This document shows, one piece after another, positions 17,770 through 26,712 of a stretch of DNA of 64,000 nt. The position numbers were made by a program, and so were the translations under genes. This DNA comes from an uncultured Lachnospiraceae bacterium. GTDB lineage: Bacteria; Bacillota; Clostridia; Lachnospirales; Lachnospiraceae. The notes below the pieces were generated by a model, which did no database searches, was not told where the DNA came from, and was given only the letters and a program-made list of their open reading frames with translations. The stretch's first letter is position 1, and each line of letters begins with the position of its first letter. The DNA lies in the NCBI GenBank assembly GCA_934293375.1, contig CAKQYS010000002.1, positions 219,598-283,597 on the forward strand, read 5' to 3'.

Positions 17770-18279
17770 ATGTTATTTGAAGCATTTTTTCCATGTGAAG
17801 AATATAATAGGGTACAGGATGTGGAATTTGCACGGTTATATCATGAAGGGTATAGAGGTATCCTATTTGATATTGATAATACATTGGTGCCGCATAATGC
17901 AGGTCCGACAGATGAGATCGTGGCTTTTTTGAAAAATCTTATGCATATGGGATATCATATTTGTCTTTTATCCAATAATCAGGAGCCCCGTGTGGCTTCT
18001 TTTAATGCACCGATCGGTGCAGATTATATATATAAGGCAGGGAAACCCGGTATCAAAGGCTATCAGGCGGCGGCCAGGAAGATGGGGACATCTTTGGACA
18101 AAACACTATTTGTGGGTGATCAGTTGTTTACAGACATTTGGGGTGCGAACAGGGCAGGTATCCATAGTATTCTGGTACATCCGATCCACCCAAAAGAAGA
18201 GATTCAGATCGTATTGAAACGCAGACTGGAGAAGCCGGTTCTGTGGTTCTATCATAGAAAACAACGGCGGAATATATAG
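17770..18279 (+). CDS. yqeG: YqeG-family HAD-superfamily phosphatase
   Basis: A 169-residue cytoplasmic HAD IIIA-type hydrolase. Motif I is FDIDNTLV (nucleophile and acid/base Asp pair), motif II is LLSNN, and a Lys in KAGKPG precedes motif IV GDQLFTDIWGAN. The exact substrate of YqeG is not established. In B. subtilis yqeG also neighbours the shikimate dehydrogenase gene, and here aroE-aroK follows directly, so gene order supports the call. GGAGAGAGG precedes ATG 17770. Confidence 0.9.
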   Translation: MLFEAFFPCEEYNRVQDVEFARLYHEGYRGILFDIDNTLVPHNAGPTDEIVAFLKNLMHMGYHICLLSNNQEPRVASFNAPIGADYIYKAGKPGIKGYQAAARKMGTSLDKTLFVGDQLFTDIWGANRAGIHSILVHPIHPKEEIQIVLKRRLEKPVLWFYHRKQRRNI

Positions 18280-18321
18280 ATCTGTGTCTGTACAGGCAGG
18301 GATAAAAGAGGAGGAATCAGA

Positions 18322-19698
18322 ATGCAGATAGACGGAAAGACAAAACTAATTGGATTGATCGGGTGTCCGGTCGAACACACCTTGTCTCCGATCATTCATA
18401 ACACATTAAACGAGGCATGTAAGGAGAATATGGTGTATACACCATTTCATGTTGAGCCTGACGCAGTGTCAGATGCAGTGAAAGGTGCGTACGCTCTGGG
18501 CATTCTGGGACTGAATGTTACGGTGCCGCATAAGCAGGCGGTTATGGATTCTTTAGTGGATATGGATGCTGCAGCAAAGGCAATTGGAGCAGTGAATACA
18601 TTAGTCCGTGTGGAGGGTGGATATAAGGGATACAACACTGATATGGAGGGATTGCGACGGGAAGTCCTTTCGGAAAATGTGTCTTTAAAGGGATGTTCAG
18701 TGGTTGTGTTAGGTGCCGGTGGTGCATCAAAGGCAGTTGTCTATATGTGTCTGTTGGAAGGTGCTAAGAAAGTATATTTGTTGAACCGTACTGTAGAAAA
18801 AGCACAAAGAATCGCCGATGATATGAATCCATTGTTCGATGGAGAAGTGATCGCAATGCCGTTATCCTCATATGGACAGATCCCGGATCAGGAATTGTAT
18901 GCTTTTCAGGCTACTTCGATCGGTCTGCATCCACATGAGTCGGATGTCGTGATAGAAGATATGTCTTTCTATCAGAAGGTGAAAGTTGGTTTTGATCTGA
19001 TCTATAATCCTGCCAGAACCAGATTTATGCAGTTCGTAGAGCAGGCCGGTGGAACTGCATATAATGGGTTGAAGATGTTATTATATCAGGGTGTGATTGC
19101 ATATTCTTATTGGACCGGTATTCCAATGGATCGGTTAGAGCCGTTATGTGATAAGATTTATGGCAGATTATATAAGAATATACATCATCATCGTAATATT
19201 GTTTTGATCGGATTTATGGGATCCGGCAAATCGACGGTTGGAAAGGCTTTGGCACAGGAGATGGGGGCTGAATTTGTTGATACGGATGCCTGGATCGAGG
19301 AACAGGCAGGGATGACGATTTCAGAGATATTTGCGCAATATGGCGAGATGTATTTCCGTGAGTTTGAGACAAAAGTGATACATCAGCTTTTGGATACAGA
19401 CGGAAAACAGGTAGTTGCTACCGGAGGCGGCATGCCGCTTCGAAAGGAAAATGCAGCATTATTACAAATGTTGGGGGATGTGGTTTACCTTGACATATCG
19501 GCAAGCGAGGTGTATCATAGACTTCAAGGTGACACAACGAGACCTTTGTTGACGGGTGATAATCCAAAACAAAAGATTCAGGAATTACAAAATATCAGAA
19601 GACCGGTTTATCAACAGGTGGCAGAGGTCGTGGTGTCTGTTGATGGAAGAACGGTCGAGAGTATTGAAGAGGAGATATTGCACTATATAGAAGCATAG
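18322..19698 (+). CDS. aroE: Bifunctional shikimate dehydrogenase / shikimate kinase
   Basis: Two successive steps of the shikimate pathway in one 458-residue chain. Residues 1-285 are AroE: NVTVPHK holds the catalytic Lys, GYNTDMEG the catalytic Asp, LGAGGASKA the NADP loop with NRT after it, and ATSIGLHP and GLKMLLYQG the C-terminal signatures. Residues 290-458 are AroK: Walker A GFMGSGKST, the DTD shikimate-binding pair, FREFE, ATGGGMPL and the lid Arg in DTTRPLL. Most bacteria encode these separately. ATG 18322 follows GAGGAGG. AroQ, the preceding enzyme of the pathway, is encoded two genes downstream. Confidence 0.95.
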   Translation: MQIDGKTKLIGLIGCPVEHTLSPIIHNTLNEACKENMVYTPFHVEPDAVSDAVKGAYALGILGLNVTVPHKQAVMDSLVDMDAAAKAIGAVNTLVRVEGGYKGYNTDMEGLRREVLSENVSLKGCSVVVLGAGGASKAVVYMCLLEGAKKVYLLNRTVEKAQRIADDMNPLFDGEVIAMPLSSYGQIPDQELYAFQATSIGLHPHESDVVIEDMSFYQKVKVGFDLIYNPARTRFMQFVEQAGGTAYNGLKMLLYQGVIAYSYWTGIPMDRLEPLCDKIYGRLYKNIHHHRNIVLIGFMGSGKSTVGKALAQEMGAEFVDTDAWIEEQAGMTISEIFAQYGEMYFREFETKVIHQLLDTDGKQVVATGGGMPLRKENAALLQMLGDVVYLDISASEVYHRLQGDTTRPLLTGDNPKQKIQELQNIRRPVYQQVAEVVVSVDGRTVESIEEEILHYIEA

Positions 19699-19732
19699 TG
19701 GATGTCAAAGGGTGTGAAAGGAGAAAAGAAAA

Positions 19733-20221
19733 ATGAAGCAGGATGATCATGGATTTTCAATGGTTGAGCTGATTATTGTGATTGCGATCATGGCGATTTT
19801 GGCGGGTGCATTGGCACCGGTATTGATTCGTTATGTCAATCAGTCAAGAAAGACTGCAGATGTAAGTTCCGGAGACAGTTTGGGGCAGGCCGCTCAGATT
19901 GCTTTGACCGATGCAAGAATTGCGGATTATGTTTTACAGCAGCAAGTGCCTTTTTCGGTTGATATTACGGATCTGACGGCGAATGATCTGTTCGTCAAGA
20001 AGCTGGCAGAGATTATGAATAATGTACCGACTGTCAAGTATACAAGAACCGGTGGTACGAATTTTCAGGTTACGATCTATCATCTGGATGATACGGATAC
20101 GAGCTATGGTGTAGAGGTTACGGTGAAGGGGGCGACAGTGACATCGACAACAGGTGCCGCCAGTACACCAAAGGGACAGGGTGCAATGGTCTATCCGGAA
20201 GTAGATGATTCCTTCAAGTAG
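19733..20221 (+). CDS. Second major-type prepilin, outside the pilus operon
   Basis: A 162-residue prepilin with an unusually short acidic leader MKQDDHG, then G^FSMVELIIVIAIMAILAGALAP. The first 30 mature residues nearly equal those of the major pilin at 2516-2962, and a VKYT segment and a YP(N/E)VD C-terminal motif are shared, so the two are paralogues. The head otherwise differs and carries more Thr. Codon use is ordinary, unlike the first pilin, suggesting lower or conditional expression. It sits between aroE-aroK and aroQ and has its own AAAGGAGAAAAG ribosome site. It may be an alternative fibre subunit. Confidence 0.9.
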   Translation: MKQDDHGFSMVELIIVIAIMAILAGALAPVLIRYVNQSRKTADVSSGDSLGQAAQIALTDARIADYVLQQQVPFSVDITDLTANDLFVKKLAEIMNNVPTVKYTRTGGTNFQVTIYHLDDTDTSYGVEVTVKGATVTSTTGAASTPKGQGAMVYPEVDDSFK

Positions 20222-20259
20222 GAATGGCATGCAAGACAATACAGAAAGAGAGAATGATT

Positions 20260-20697
20260 ATGAAGATATTAGTGATTAACGGACCCAATATTAATTTTCT
20301 TGGTATTCGGGAGAAAGGCATTTATGGCAATGTAAATTATGAGCGATTGTGTGAGATGATCCACGATAAGGCAGATGCTTTGGGCGTAGAAGTGGATATA
20401 TACCAGAATAATGGCGAAGGACCGATCATTGACAGGATTCAGGCTGCATATGCGGATGGAACACAGGGGATCATTATGAATCCCGGTGCGTATACGCACT
20501 ACAGTTATGCAATCCGGGATGCATTGGCTTCTGTGCAGATGCCCAAGCTGGAGGTTCACATCTCGAATGTACATACCAGAGAGGAATTCAGGCATACCTC
20601 AGTAACTGCGCCTGTATGTAATGGTCAGTTAGTTGGACTGGGTATCTCCGGATATATGTATGCACTTGAGGCAATGAAGGAGATTCTTGAGGGATAG
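20260..20697 (+). CDS. aroQ: Type II 3-dehydroquinate dehydratase
   Basis: Converts 3-dehydroquinate to 3-dehydroshikimate as a soluble dodecamer. ATG 20260 starts MKILVINGPNINFLG, the normal family N-terminus, and gives 145 residues, the typical size; the frame is open from 20224 but that extension is unlike the family. Catalytic elements visible are Arg and Tyr in GIREKGIYG, Asn in NPGAYTHYS, and His and Arg in EVHISNVHTREEFR. The usual NHEG string reads NNGEG here, a mild departure. It completes the local shikimate set with the AroE-AroK fusion. Confidence 0.93.
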   Translation: MKILVINGPNINFLGIREKGIYGNVNYERLCEMIHDKADALGVEVDIYQNNGEGPIIDRIQAAYADGTQGIIMNPGAYTHYSYAIRDALASVQMPKLEVHISNVHTREEFRHTSVTAPVCNGQLVGLGISGYMYALEAMKEILEG

Positions 20698-20751
20698 CAG
20701 TTTGTGCGAATCGCAAACAAAACAATAAATGAAGCACATTTGAAAAAATAG

Positions 20752-20780
20752 TTGAAATATAGCGTGTTTTGTTATATGAT
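20752..20780 (+). promoter_or_regulatory. Sigma-A promoter for efp
   Basis: TTGAAA (20752-20757), 17-bp spacer, TATGAT (20775-20780). It is located 34 bp before the efp start in an otherwise AT-rich gap. Confidence 0.75.
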
Positions 20781-20813
20781 ATTTTTATGTGATTTAAGGA
20801 GGATAATATTAGT

Positions 20814-21368
20814 ATGGTTACAGCAGGCGATTTTAGAAACGGTGTTACAATTGAGTACGAGAATGGTATCTGGCAGATCATCGAGTTCCAGCATGTTAAG
20901 CCTGGTAAGGGTGCTGCGTTTGTAAGAACTAAGTTGAAGAATATTAAGACCGGCGGAGTGGTTGAGAAGAGTTTCCGTCCGACAGAGAAGTTTGAGAATG
21001 CAATGATCGAGAGAAAGGATATGCAGTATCTGTATGCAGATGATTTTTATCATTTCATGGATACTGAGACATATGATCAGATTGATTTAAGTGCAGATCA
21101 GATCGGTGATGCATTACAGTTCGTAAAGGAGAATGAGATGGTTAAGATCATGTCTCATAACGGACAGGTATTTGCAGTAGAACCACCAATGTTTGTTGAG
21201 TTAGAGATTACAGAGTGCGAGCCTGGTCTTAAGGGTGATACAGCTACAGGTGCTACGAAGCCATGTACAGTTGAGACAGGTGCAAAGGTTATGGTTCCAT
21301 TATTTGTAAATCAGGGCGATAAGATCAAGATTGACACCAGAACAGGTGAGTATTTATCAAGAGCATAA
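20814..21368 (+). CDS. efp: Translation elongation factor P
   Basis: Binds between the ribosomal P and E sites and rescues ribosomes stalled at polyproline stretches. The 184-residue length and three beta-barrel layout are standard. The tip loop reads [12 protein letters not shown], with Lys32 at the position modified in Bacillus-type EF-P. The C-terminal signature [17 protein letters not shown] is intact. AAGGAGGATAA precedes ATG 20814. In B. subtilis the order is aroQ-papA-efp-spoIIIAA; papA is not present here. Confidence 0.98.
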   Translation: MVTAGDFRNGVTIEYENGIWQIIEFQHVKPGKGAAFVRTKLKNIKTGGVVEKSFRPTEKFENAMIERKDMQYLYADDFYHFMDTETYDQIDLSADQIGDALQFVKENEMVKIMSHNGQVFAVEPPMFVELEITECEPGLKGDTATGATKPCTVETGAKVMVPLFVNQGDKIKIDTRTGEYLSRA

Positions 21369-21412
21369 TCATGAGGAGCGGGGTCATGTGTATGATTCCG
21401 GATGTGATGCGA

Positions 21413-21444
21413 GCGGTGTGTGATTTTCATGCGCCGCTTTATTG
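21413..21444 (+). terminator. Probable intrinsic terminator of efp
   Basis: A 12-pair stem AGCGGTGTGTGA/TCATGCGCCGCT, including three G-T wobbles, with loop TTT, followed by TTATT. The tail is short, so termination may be partial. Confidence 0.6.
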
Positions 21445-21492
21445 TGTCATAGACGCACATCGTGGTTGTGTGTATGATAGCAAGAGAGTAGG

Positions 21493-23343
21493 ATGAAGAG
21501 AATGAAGAAATACAGACATTTATTGATTATAACTTGTATCATTTTATTACAGGCAGTATTCTGTCTAGTCACATTTGAAACATTTGTGCATGGAGAAATC
21601 GGACCGGTTGGAACATGGATGATGCAGCATCCATTATATTTTTTATATAATATAGCAATCATTTCCATTTTGTTATGGTTGTTTTATATGATCTTTCATG
21701 ATCTAAGATGGGGATTTTTGATATGGCAGATCCTATTTATCATTCTGGGAATTGCGGAGTCGTTGAAGCTTGCTGCACGGAAAGAATATATTGAGATTAC
21801 TGATCTTACCATTGCGGGAGAGTGGACGCAGGCAGCATCAGATGTAAAATTTGATCATTACGGAATGGTGGCGGCAGTCGTTATTCTGACAATGCTCGTG
21901 CTGATATTGCTTACCTGTTTTCGCAGCAAATGGAAGACAAAACGGACAAAAAAGAACTGCCTTTTGGGATTTGCGTCCGTAGGCGCTGCCATTGTTGTGT
22001 TTATGCTGGCAGTATATATGCCGGTGGTGCACGCCGGAATCAAGGAGCGTGTGGTACTTGGTATGCAGGGTGAGATGAAAGGCGGAGTGGTCTGTCTGCT
22101 TGAGAGTATTGCGTACCAGACGATGACATCAGAATATTCAGATGCGATTTACGATGAGGTGCTGGCGGCGGATGGACTGAAGGAATCGGATCTTGTACCG
22201 GTGGAGGAGAAGACAGATTCGATTGCGGTGAAACCAAATGTGATCGTGATCATGAGCGAAGCATTGTGGGACATAAATCAGATTTCGGATGCAGTTACTT
22301 TTTCAAAGAATCCGATGGAGTTTTTTGATGAACTTGGAGAAAGTGCTTTCTGCGGTAAGGCGGCATCCAATGTATTTGGTGGTGGTACAGACAAGTCAGA
22401 ATTTGAATTTCTGACCGGATGGAATGCAAAGTATGCGGTAAATGGAAGTTCGCCTTACCGGGATTATTTTACACATGGACAGGCATCTATGGTGCAGTAC
22501 ATGAATTCCCTGGGTTATTATACATATGGCATTCATCCGTATAAGGGAAGCTTTTGGGGACGGACGACAGCCTATACCAATATGGGGTTCAAGGCATTTT
22601 ATGACATGGAAAGAATGCGGTATCAGGATCAGTATGATATTTTTGTTTCGGATGAGTCATTAGTCAATGAGATCATATATCGGTTCCAGGAGCAGAAACA
22701 GAAGTCGGACCAGCCGGTATTTTCATTTAATGTGTCGATCCAGAATCATGTGACAAAATTCTTTAAAGGTACTGCAGGACCGGTATGCCGGGAGGTGACA
22801 CCGACATATCTTTGTGATTCCAATGCCATATCGGAATACAATAGACAGAAGCTGCTTGATTATATCAACGGTGTTTATACATCGGGGAAAGCATTAAAGC
22901 AGTTGTTGGATTATTTTGAGAGTATCAAGGATCCTACGGTTGTTGTGGTATTTGGAGATCATGCACCGAGCTTTTTGACAGATTTTGAGCCGTTTGTGGA
23001 CGAAAAGGTGAGTCAGGAAGCATTTTATGAGACCCCGTTTTATGTCTGGAACAATTATGGAAAGACCGGGTTCCCTACAGATGAAACGAATATCAGCTAT
23101 TTGTCGGAGGCACTTCTTGAATACCTTGATTTTCCTTTGTCTAAGCAGGCATTGATGAATCGCTATCTAAGATCATATTGTCCGGTTGATACACGGTTCT
23201 TAGTCAAGGATGCATCAAAAAATGCGCAGAATATGCGGGATGAGGATTACATTACCAGATCATATGGGGTATCCAATGCTATGCATTATATTCTGCCGAT
23301 GGAATCGAATACCCAGACGGACATCTGGACGAAGGTAAAATAA
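21493..23343 (+). CDS. LtaS-like membrane sulfatase-family phosphoglycerol transferase
   Basis: A 616-residue enzyme with five N-terminal membrane helices (residues 1-185) and an extracellular alkaline-phosphatase-superfamily domain, the LtaS plan. Catalytic features include NVIVIMSEALWD (metal Glu), GGGTDKSEFEFLTG with the nucleophile Thr, GSFWGR, and FGDHAPSF (metal Asp-His). It should transfer phosphoglycerol from phosphatidylglycerol to a lipoteichoic-acid-type polymer or related glycan. The first of two close ATGs (21493 and 21502) is used; the second has the better-spaced GGATGAAGAG. It lies between efp and spoIIIAA, where such a gene is not usual. Confidence 0.85.
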   Translation: MKRMKKYRHLLIITCIILLQAVFCLVTFETFVHGEIGPVGTWMMQHPLYFLYNIAIISILLWLFYMIFHDLRWGFLIWQILFIILGIAESLKLAARKEYIEITDLTIAGEWTQAASDVKFDHYGMVAAVVILTMLVLILLTCFRSKWKTKRTKKNCLLGFASVGAAIVVFMLAVYMPVVHAGIKERVVLGMQGEMKGGVVCLLESIAYQTMTSEYSDAIYDEVLAADGLKESDLVPVEEKTDSIAVKPNVIVIMSEALWDINQISDAVTFSKNPMEFFDELGESAFCGKAASNVFGGGTDKSEFEFLTGWNAKYAVNGSSPYRDYFTHGQASMVQYMNSLGYYTYGIHPYKGSFWGRTTAYTNMGFKAFYDMERMRYQDQYDIFVSDESLVNEIIYRFQEQKQKSDQPVFSFNVSIQNHVTKFFKGTAGPVCREVTPTYLCDSNAISEYNRQKLLDYINGVYTSGKALKQLLDYFESIKDPTVVVVFGDHAPSFLTDFEPFVDEKVSQEAFYETPFYVWNNYGKTGFPTDETNISYLSEALLEYLDFPLSKQALMNRYLRSYCPVDTRFLVKDASKNAQNMRDEDYITRSYGVSNAMHYILPMESNTQTDIWTKVK

Positions 23344-23359
23344 CAGAATTGTTTTATGG

Positions 23360-23408
23360 AGAGTTATCATTTCATGAGTAAAATTTGTGGAATGATAACT
23401 CTTTTTTT
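23360..23408 (+). terminator. Intrinsic terminator after the LtaS-like gene
   Basis: Perfect 12-bp stem AGAGTTATCATT/AATGATAACTCT with a 19-nt loop, followed by TTTTTT. It separates the LtaS-like gene from the spoIIIA operon. Confidence 0.9.
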
Positions 23409-23463
23409 GTGGTATGGAATGGGTTTGTCCGGCATATATTGTTACTGATTGGAGGTGGAAGAG

Positions 23464-24489
23464 GTGCGGATCAATCGTGAAATCCCAAAACATATACATG
23501 AAATGATTGCAAAGAGAGATAAGATAGAAGAGGAAATCATTCGTATTCTGCCGGAAACAATCGGACACATGATACGAGACTGTAATCTGGAATATGACCG
23601 GTTACAAGAGATCCGTCTGCGTGTAAATGCTCCGCTGCTCATTCTATATGATGGGGAAGAAATATTTGCAAATGCAGTAGCAGGATACACAAAAGAACAA
23701 CAGGATGCATATATTGTGACAGAGCAGGATATTGTGGATACAGTGGCATTGGTCAGTGATTATTCGATTTATGCGTATGAGGATGAGATATGTCAGGGAT
23801 TTATTACAATACAGGGAGGGCATAGAGTGGGACTGGCAGGTATGACAGTAATGGAACAGGGTGAGGTAAAATATGTCAAACATATATCGTTTTTAAATGT
23901 CAGGGTGGCACACGAGCTTTTAGGCTGTGCAGATATGATCATGCCATATGTATGGTCACAAGACAGTGTATATCATACATTGGTTATATCACCACCATGT
24001 GGGGGTAAGACAACACTGCTTAGGGACATGATCCGTTGTCTTTCCGATGGGAATCCGGTACATAAAGGTATGACAGTCGGTGTGGTGGATGAACGGTCGG
24101 AGCTGGCAGCCTGTTATAGGGGGATTCCGCAAAATGATCTTGGAATCCGCACAGATGTCCTTGACTGTTGTCCCAAAGCCAAAGGAATGTTGATGCTGCT
24201 GCGTTCCATGGCACCGAAGGTAATTGCGGTGGATGAGATTGGCTGTGCGGGAGATATACATGCATTGGAGTATGTGATGAATTGTGGATGCAAGCTGCTG
24301 GCTACGGTTCATGGCAGTTCTATAGAAGATCTCAGGAATAAGCCGGTTCTGCGAAGACTGGTCGAGGAGCGTATGTTTGAGCGATATATTATTTTAAAGG
24401 GTGGAAGCAGCGCAGGGCAGGTACAGTATATTTTTGACAGCATGGGTAACTGTCTGTACGGTAATTGTGATGCAACATGCAGTGCGTAA
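23464..24489 (+). CDS. spoIIIAA: Stage III sporulation protein AA, secretion-type ATPase
   Basis: Mother-cell ATPase that powers the SpoIIIA-SpoIIQ channel linking mother cell and forespore. GTG 23464 is chosen because GGAGGT lies seven bases upstream; the frame is open from TTG 23449. The 341-residue product has Walker A ISPPCGGKTTLLRD, a Walker-B-like PKVIAVDEIG and a His-box-like LLATVHGSS, all typical of the AAA-like secretion ATPase group related to PilT and GspE. It is the first gene of the spoIIIAA-AH operon, in conserved order. Confidence 0.95.
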   Translation: MRINREIPKHIHEMIAKRDKIEEEIIRILPETIGHMIRDCNLEYDRLQEIRLRVNAPLLILYDGEEIFANAVAGYTKEQQDAYIVTEQDIVDTVALVSDYSIYAYEDEICQGFITIQGGHRVGLAGMTVMEQGEVKYVKHISFLNVRVAHELLGCADMIMPYVWSQDSVYHTLVISPPCGGKTTLLRDMIRCLSDGNPVHKGMTVGVVDERSELAACYRGIPQNDLGIRTDVLDCCPKAKGMLMLLRSMAPKVIAVDEIGCAGDIHALEYVMNCGCKLLATVHGSSIEDLRNKPVLRRLVEERMFERYIILKGGSSAGQVQYIFDSMGNCLYGNCDATCSA

Positions 24490-24513
24490 ATATAGGGAGT
24501 GTGAGAAAGGTGT

Positions 24514-25035
24514 ATGGTGTTGAAGCTTACAGGTGCAGTTATTGTGATCATCAACGGTTTTTTGCTGGGAAATTATTATGGTATGCAGATCGCACGCAGA
24601 CTGTCGGCTCTCAGACAGATCTATTTATGTATGCAGCTGTTAAAACATGAGATTGTATATCAGCATGCAACACTGTCAGAGGCATTTTCTCATGTGAAAC
24701 GGCATAGTATAGAACAGATGTCGGACTGGCTCTCATGTCTGCTTGCAGGCATACAGATCAGAAATGGGACAAGGTTTGATGAGATCTGGAATGAGGCATT
24801 AGAGGTGTTAAAAAGAGACACTGCGTTGACACAGAGTGATCTGGAGGTATTATCGGAGTTTGGCAGTAATCTTGGATATCTGAATCTGTCATTGCAGGAG
24901 GAGCGCATTACATATTATATGATCCTGCTCGAAAAGCGGATTACGGAAATCGAGCAGATACTGGTAATACGGCGAAGATTGTATCGTACGGCCGGGATTT
25001 TAGGCGGCTGCTTTGTCGTGCTGGTTTTGTTCTGA
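24514..25035 (+). CDS. spoIIIAB: Stage III sporulation protein AB
   Basis: A 173-residue membrane protein related to GspF/PilC-type platform proteins and expected to work with SpoIIIAA. It begins with a hydrophobic segment (residues 4-25), has a helical cytoplasmic region with ARRLSALRQIYLCMQLLKHEI, and ends in a C-terminal membrane helix (LGGCFVVLVLF). It is placed directly after spoIIIAA. GAGAAAGG precedes ATG 24514. Confidence 0.92.
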   Translation: MVLKLTGAVIVIINGFLLGNYYGMQIARRLSALRQIYLCMQLLKHEIVYQHATLSEAFSHVKRHSIEQMSDWLSCLLAGIQIRNGTRFDEIWNEALEVLKRDTALTQSDLEVLSEFGSNLGYLNLSLQEERITYYMILLEKRITEIEQILVIRRRLYRTAGILGGCFVVLVLF

Positions 25036-25052
25036 ACAAGGAGGTGTTGGAC

Positions 25053-25250
25053 ATGTCTGTACAATTGATATTTAAAATTGCAGCTGTAGGGATACTGGTT
25101 TCATTGTTAAATCAGGTATTAAAGCATTCCGGCAGGGAAGATCAGGCGTATCTGGTCAGTCTGGCAGGTCTGATCATTGTATTAACCTGGGTGGTGCCAT
25201 ATATATATGATCTTTTTGAAACAATATCATCCTTGTTCCAACTGGCATAA
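25053..25250 (+). CDS. spoIIIAC: Stage III sporulation protein AC
   Basis: A 65-residue protein with two membrane helices. The conserved family stretch GILVSLLNQVLKHSGREDQA is present nearly unchanged. ATG 25053 has AAGGAGGTG upstream. AC and AD are thought to form the small membrane subunits of the SpoIIIA apparatus. Confidence 0.95.
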   Translation: MSVQLIFKIAAVGILVSLLNQVLKHSGREDQAYLVSLAGLIIVLTWVVPYIYDLFETISSLFQLA

Positions 25251-25305
25251 GGGTACTGGAAACCGCTTGTAAATCTATCAGAATCGTTAAGGATGTGAGC
25301 TGAAA

Positions 25306-25704
25306 TTGGGCATCGTAAAAATATGTATATTGGCTGTTGCAGGTGTTTTGCTGGCAGTGCATGTAAAAGCACAGAGAAGTGAATATGCAGTGGTACTGAG
25401 TCTTGCCATCTGTGTGTTGATTCTGCTGTTTTCGGCAGACAGGCTGTCTTACATAGTTGATATGATTTCTGAACTGATGGATATGATTTCGTTTGATACA
25501 ACATATCTGATATTGCTCTTGAAACTGATCGGAATTTCCTATATCACGGAATTTGCAGCGTCCTTATGTAAGGAAGCCGGTTTTGCAGCGATCGCTGCGC
25601 AGGTGGAACTGGCAGGAAAGCTCACAATGGTATTTATGAGTATGCCGATTGCCTTTTCTGTTCTGCAGGTGGTGAGTAATTTTCTGGGTGGAGCATGGAG
25701 GTGA
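25306..25704 (+). CDS. spoIIIAD: Stage III sporulation protein AD
   Basis: A 132-residue membrane protein with four hydrophobic segments. The family signature around LLLKLIGISYITEFAASLCK is clear. The start is TTG 25306, preceded by AAGGATGTGAG; no ATG lies at a sensible position. It is located between AC and AE as in all spoIIIA operons. Confidence 0.93.
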   Translation: MGIVKICILAVAGVLLAVHVKAQRSEYAVVLSLAICVLILLFSADRLSYIVDMISELMDMISFDTTYLILLLKLIGISYITEFAASLCKEAGFAAIAAQVELAGKLTMVFMSMPIAFSVLQVVSNFLGGAWR

Positions 25705-25708
25705 GAGT

Positions 25709-26695
25709 GTGGTTGCCATTGATGGATTTGATGAGATGCTAAAGATGCTGCTACAAGGAGATGTGAATGGTGTGCTGATGCAGATCCTATCCGGAATTTC
25801 TGATGATTTATTTGGAACGATGGCAATGAACAGGGAGTATATGATCCAGATCCTGATCATATGTGTGCTGGCTGCATTTTTTACGAATCTGACCAATGCA
25901 TTTGGGAGTGGCCTGCTGGGAGATCAGGGTTTTTATGTCGCGTTTCTGATCATATTCACACTGTCGATACAGGCATTTTCTTCATTTTATGAAATTGGAC
26001 AATCTATGGTGGAACAGGCAGTAGATATGACAAATGTGCTGCTCCCGGCGTATGTGATATCTGTGACAGGAGCCTGTGGTCAGGTATCAGCAGTGGCGGC
26101 ATATGAGTTGATATATATGGTACTTGGAATCATACAGAATGTAATCCTGTATATCATGTTTCCATTGGTTCAGGTCGTTTTTTTATTTCAGTTTATCAAT
26201 CAGATGAATCAGGAACAATATTTTACAAAATGGATTTCTATGATCTCTGATCTGATCGGATGGGGACTCAAGATGATCGGAATTTTTGTTGTTGGAATGC
26301 ATGTGTTAAAGGGGCTGATCTCTCCTATGATCGATGCTGTCCGGATCGGAGGGATCCAAAAGACGATCAGCGCATTACCGGGCGGATCCTTTGTGGCAGC
26401 ATTTACCGGGGTACTGGTTGGCTGCAGTGCTTTAATAAAAAACAGTATTGGTGTGTTAGGAATGCTGCTATTAGTCAGTGTTTCTGCCGTGCCTCTGATA
26501 CAGATGGCCGTCATTCTCGTAATGTACAGACTGTTATCGGCGTTGTTAGAACCGATCATTGACAAAAGATTATCCAAGGCTTTCTCCGGTATATGCCATG
26601 CAGGAGGAATGCTGATTCGGATATGCTTTACATCGGTGGTGATCATGATCGTTAGTATCGCAATGATCGCAGCGTGTACCGGGACGATCACATAG
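25709..26695 (+). CDS. spoIIIAE: Stage III sporulation protein AE
   Basis: A large polytopic membrane protein of the feeding-tube complex, about 328 residues with seven or more hydrophobic segments. GTG 25709 follows GGAGGTGAG six bases upstream and sits five bases after the spoIIIAD stop; an upstream GTG at 25688 would overlap spoIIIAD. The mid-protein stretch VLKGLISPMIDAVRIGGIQ and the later region with KNSIGVLGMLLL fit the family. The gene order supports the assignment. Confidence 0.93.
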   Translation: MVAIDGFDEMLKMLLQGDVNGVLMQILSGISDDLFGTMAMNREYMIQILIICVLAAFFTNLTNAFGSGLLGDQGFYVAFLIIFTLSIQAFSSFYEIGQSMVEQAVDMTNVLLPAYVISVTGACGQVSAVAAYELIYMVLGIIQNVILYIMFPLVQVVFLFQFINQMNQEQYFTKWISMISDLIGWGLKMIGIFVVGMHVLKGLISPMIDAVRIGGIQKTISALPGGSFVAAFTGVLVGCSALIKNSIGVLGMLLLVSVSAVPLIQMAVILVMYRLLSALLEPIIDKRLSKAFSGICHAGGMLIRICFTSVVIMIVSIAMIAACTGTIT

Positions 26696-26712
26696 TAAGG
26701 AGGCGGTTTGGT

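Noticed and set aside
20700..20719. Hairpin after aroQ, considered as a terminator
   Set aside because: The 7-bp stem GTTTGTG/CGCAAAC has no T-run on the plus strand; the A-rich side would only suit minus-strand termination, where no gene exists.
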